Assembly (NCBI GenBank): GCA_019423635.1
Contig: JAHZBA010000036.1
Coordinates: forward strand, 1-24,448
Direction of reading: 5' to 3'
DNA from: Clostridiales bacterium
GTDB taxonomy: Bacteria; Bacillota; Clostridia; Oscillospirales; Oscillospiraceae
Length of the DNA: 24,448 nucleotides
In this document: positions 20,808 through 24,448 of the stretch, piece after piece
Layout: the number at the start of each line of letters is the position of its first letter
How positions within the stretch are numbered: position 1 is the first letter of the stretch
Position numbers and translations under genes: made by a program
The notes under the pieces: generated by a model
Told to the model about the DNA's origin: nothing
Seen by the model: only the letters and a program-made list of their open reading frames with translations
Databases searched by the model: none

Positions 20808-24448
<3,641 letters not shown>

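Overview
The window is about 24.4 kb of GC-rich, low-GC-lineage-style (Firmicutes) chromosome. Strong Shine-Dalgarno sites, SLH-domain surface proteins, copper-amine-oxidase-type stalk domains, ECF sigma/DUF4367 modules and dense short palindromic repeats together suggest a gut Clostridia member of the Oscillospirales (Oscillospiraceae-like). That placement is inference from protein flavour, not from a marker gene. No rRNA, tRNA, CRISPR array or transposase gene is visible.

Layout. 1-292 (-): 5' part of an exonuclease III gene. 360-800: a type I toxin-antitoxin-like locus, with a 25-codon ORF, its own promoter, and a convergent antisense promoter with a shared bidirectional terminator; a 115-bp dispersed repeat sits between the Shine-Dalgarno and the ORF. 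811-3425 (+): MATE transporter and a single-HKD phospholipase D-like protein. 3552-4152 (+): an RNHCP-domain zinc protein preceded by a 10-codon leader peptide and a four-segment mutually exclusive hairpin set that looks like an erm/cat-type translational attenuator. 4190-4700: non-coding, with a MITE-like 117-bp element. 4800-7570 (+): metG and a HAD phosphatase. 7685-10982 (+): two successive ECF sigma/anti-sigma pairs, each pair overlapping by 8 nt. 11582-12805 (+): a secreted stalk protein whose C-terminal region is a paralogue of the second anti-sigma's ectodomain, flanked by an inverted pair of structured repeats. 13200-15557 (-): CAP-domain SLH surface protein. 15957-17030 (+): secreted stalk/PepSY protein. 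17122-18102 (-): pta. 18680-20692 (+): membrane-anchored LysM-G5-M23 peptidase. 20808 to the right edge (-): a carbamoyl-phosphate synthase large chain fused in frame to a diaminopimelate epimerase domain.

How the genes relate. The central third is an envelope-sensing and surface-protein neighbourhood: ECF sigma factors, membrane anti-sigmas, secreted stalk and PepSY proteins, an SLH protein and a peptidoglycan peptidase. The flanks hold housekeeping genes (metG, pta, carB-dapF, xth). The most unusual items are the RNHCP attenuator, the CarB-DapF fusion whose DapF part lacks the first canonical catalytic cysteine, and the toxin-antitoxin-like locus split by a small mobile-looking repeat that is also nested inside another repeat at 12.9-13.0 kb.
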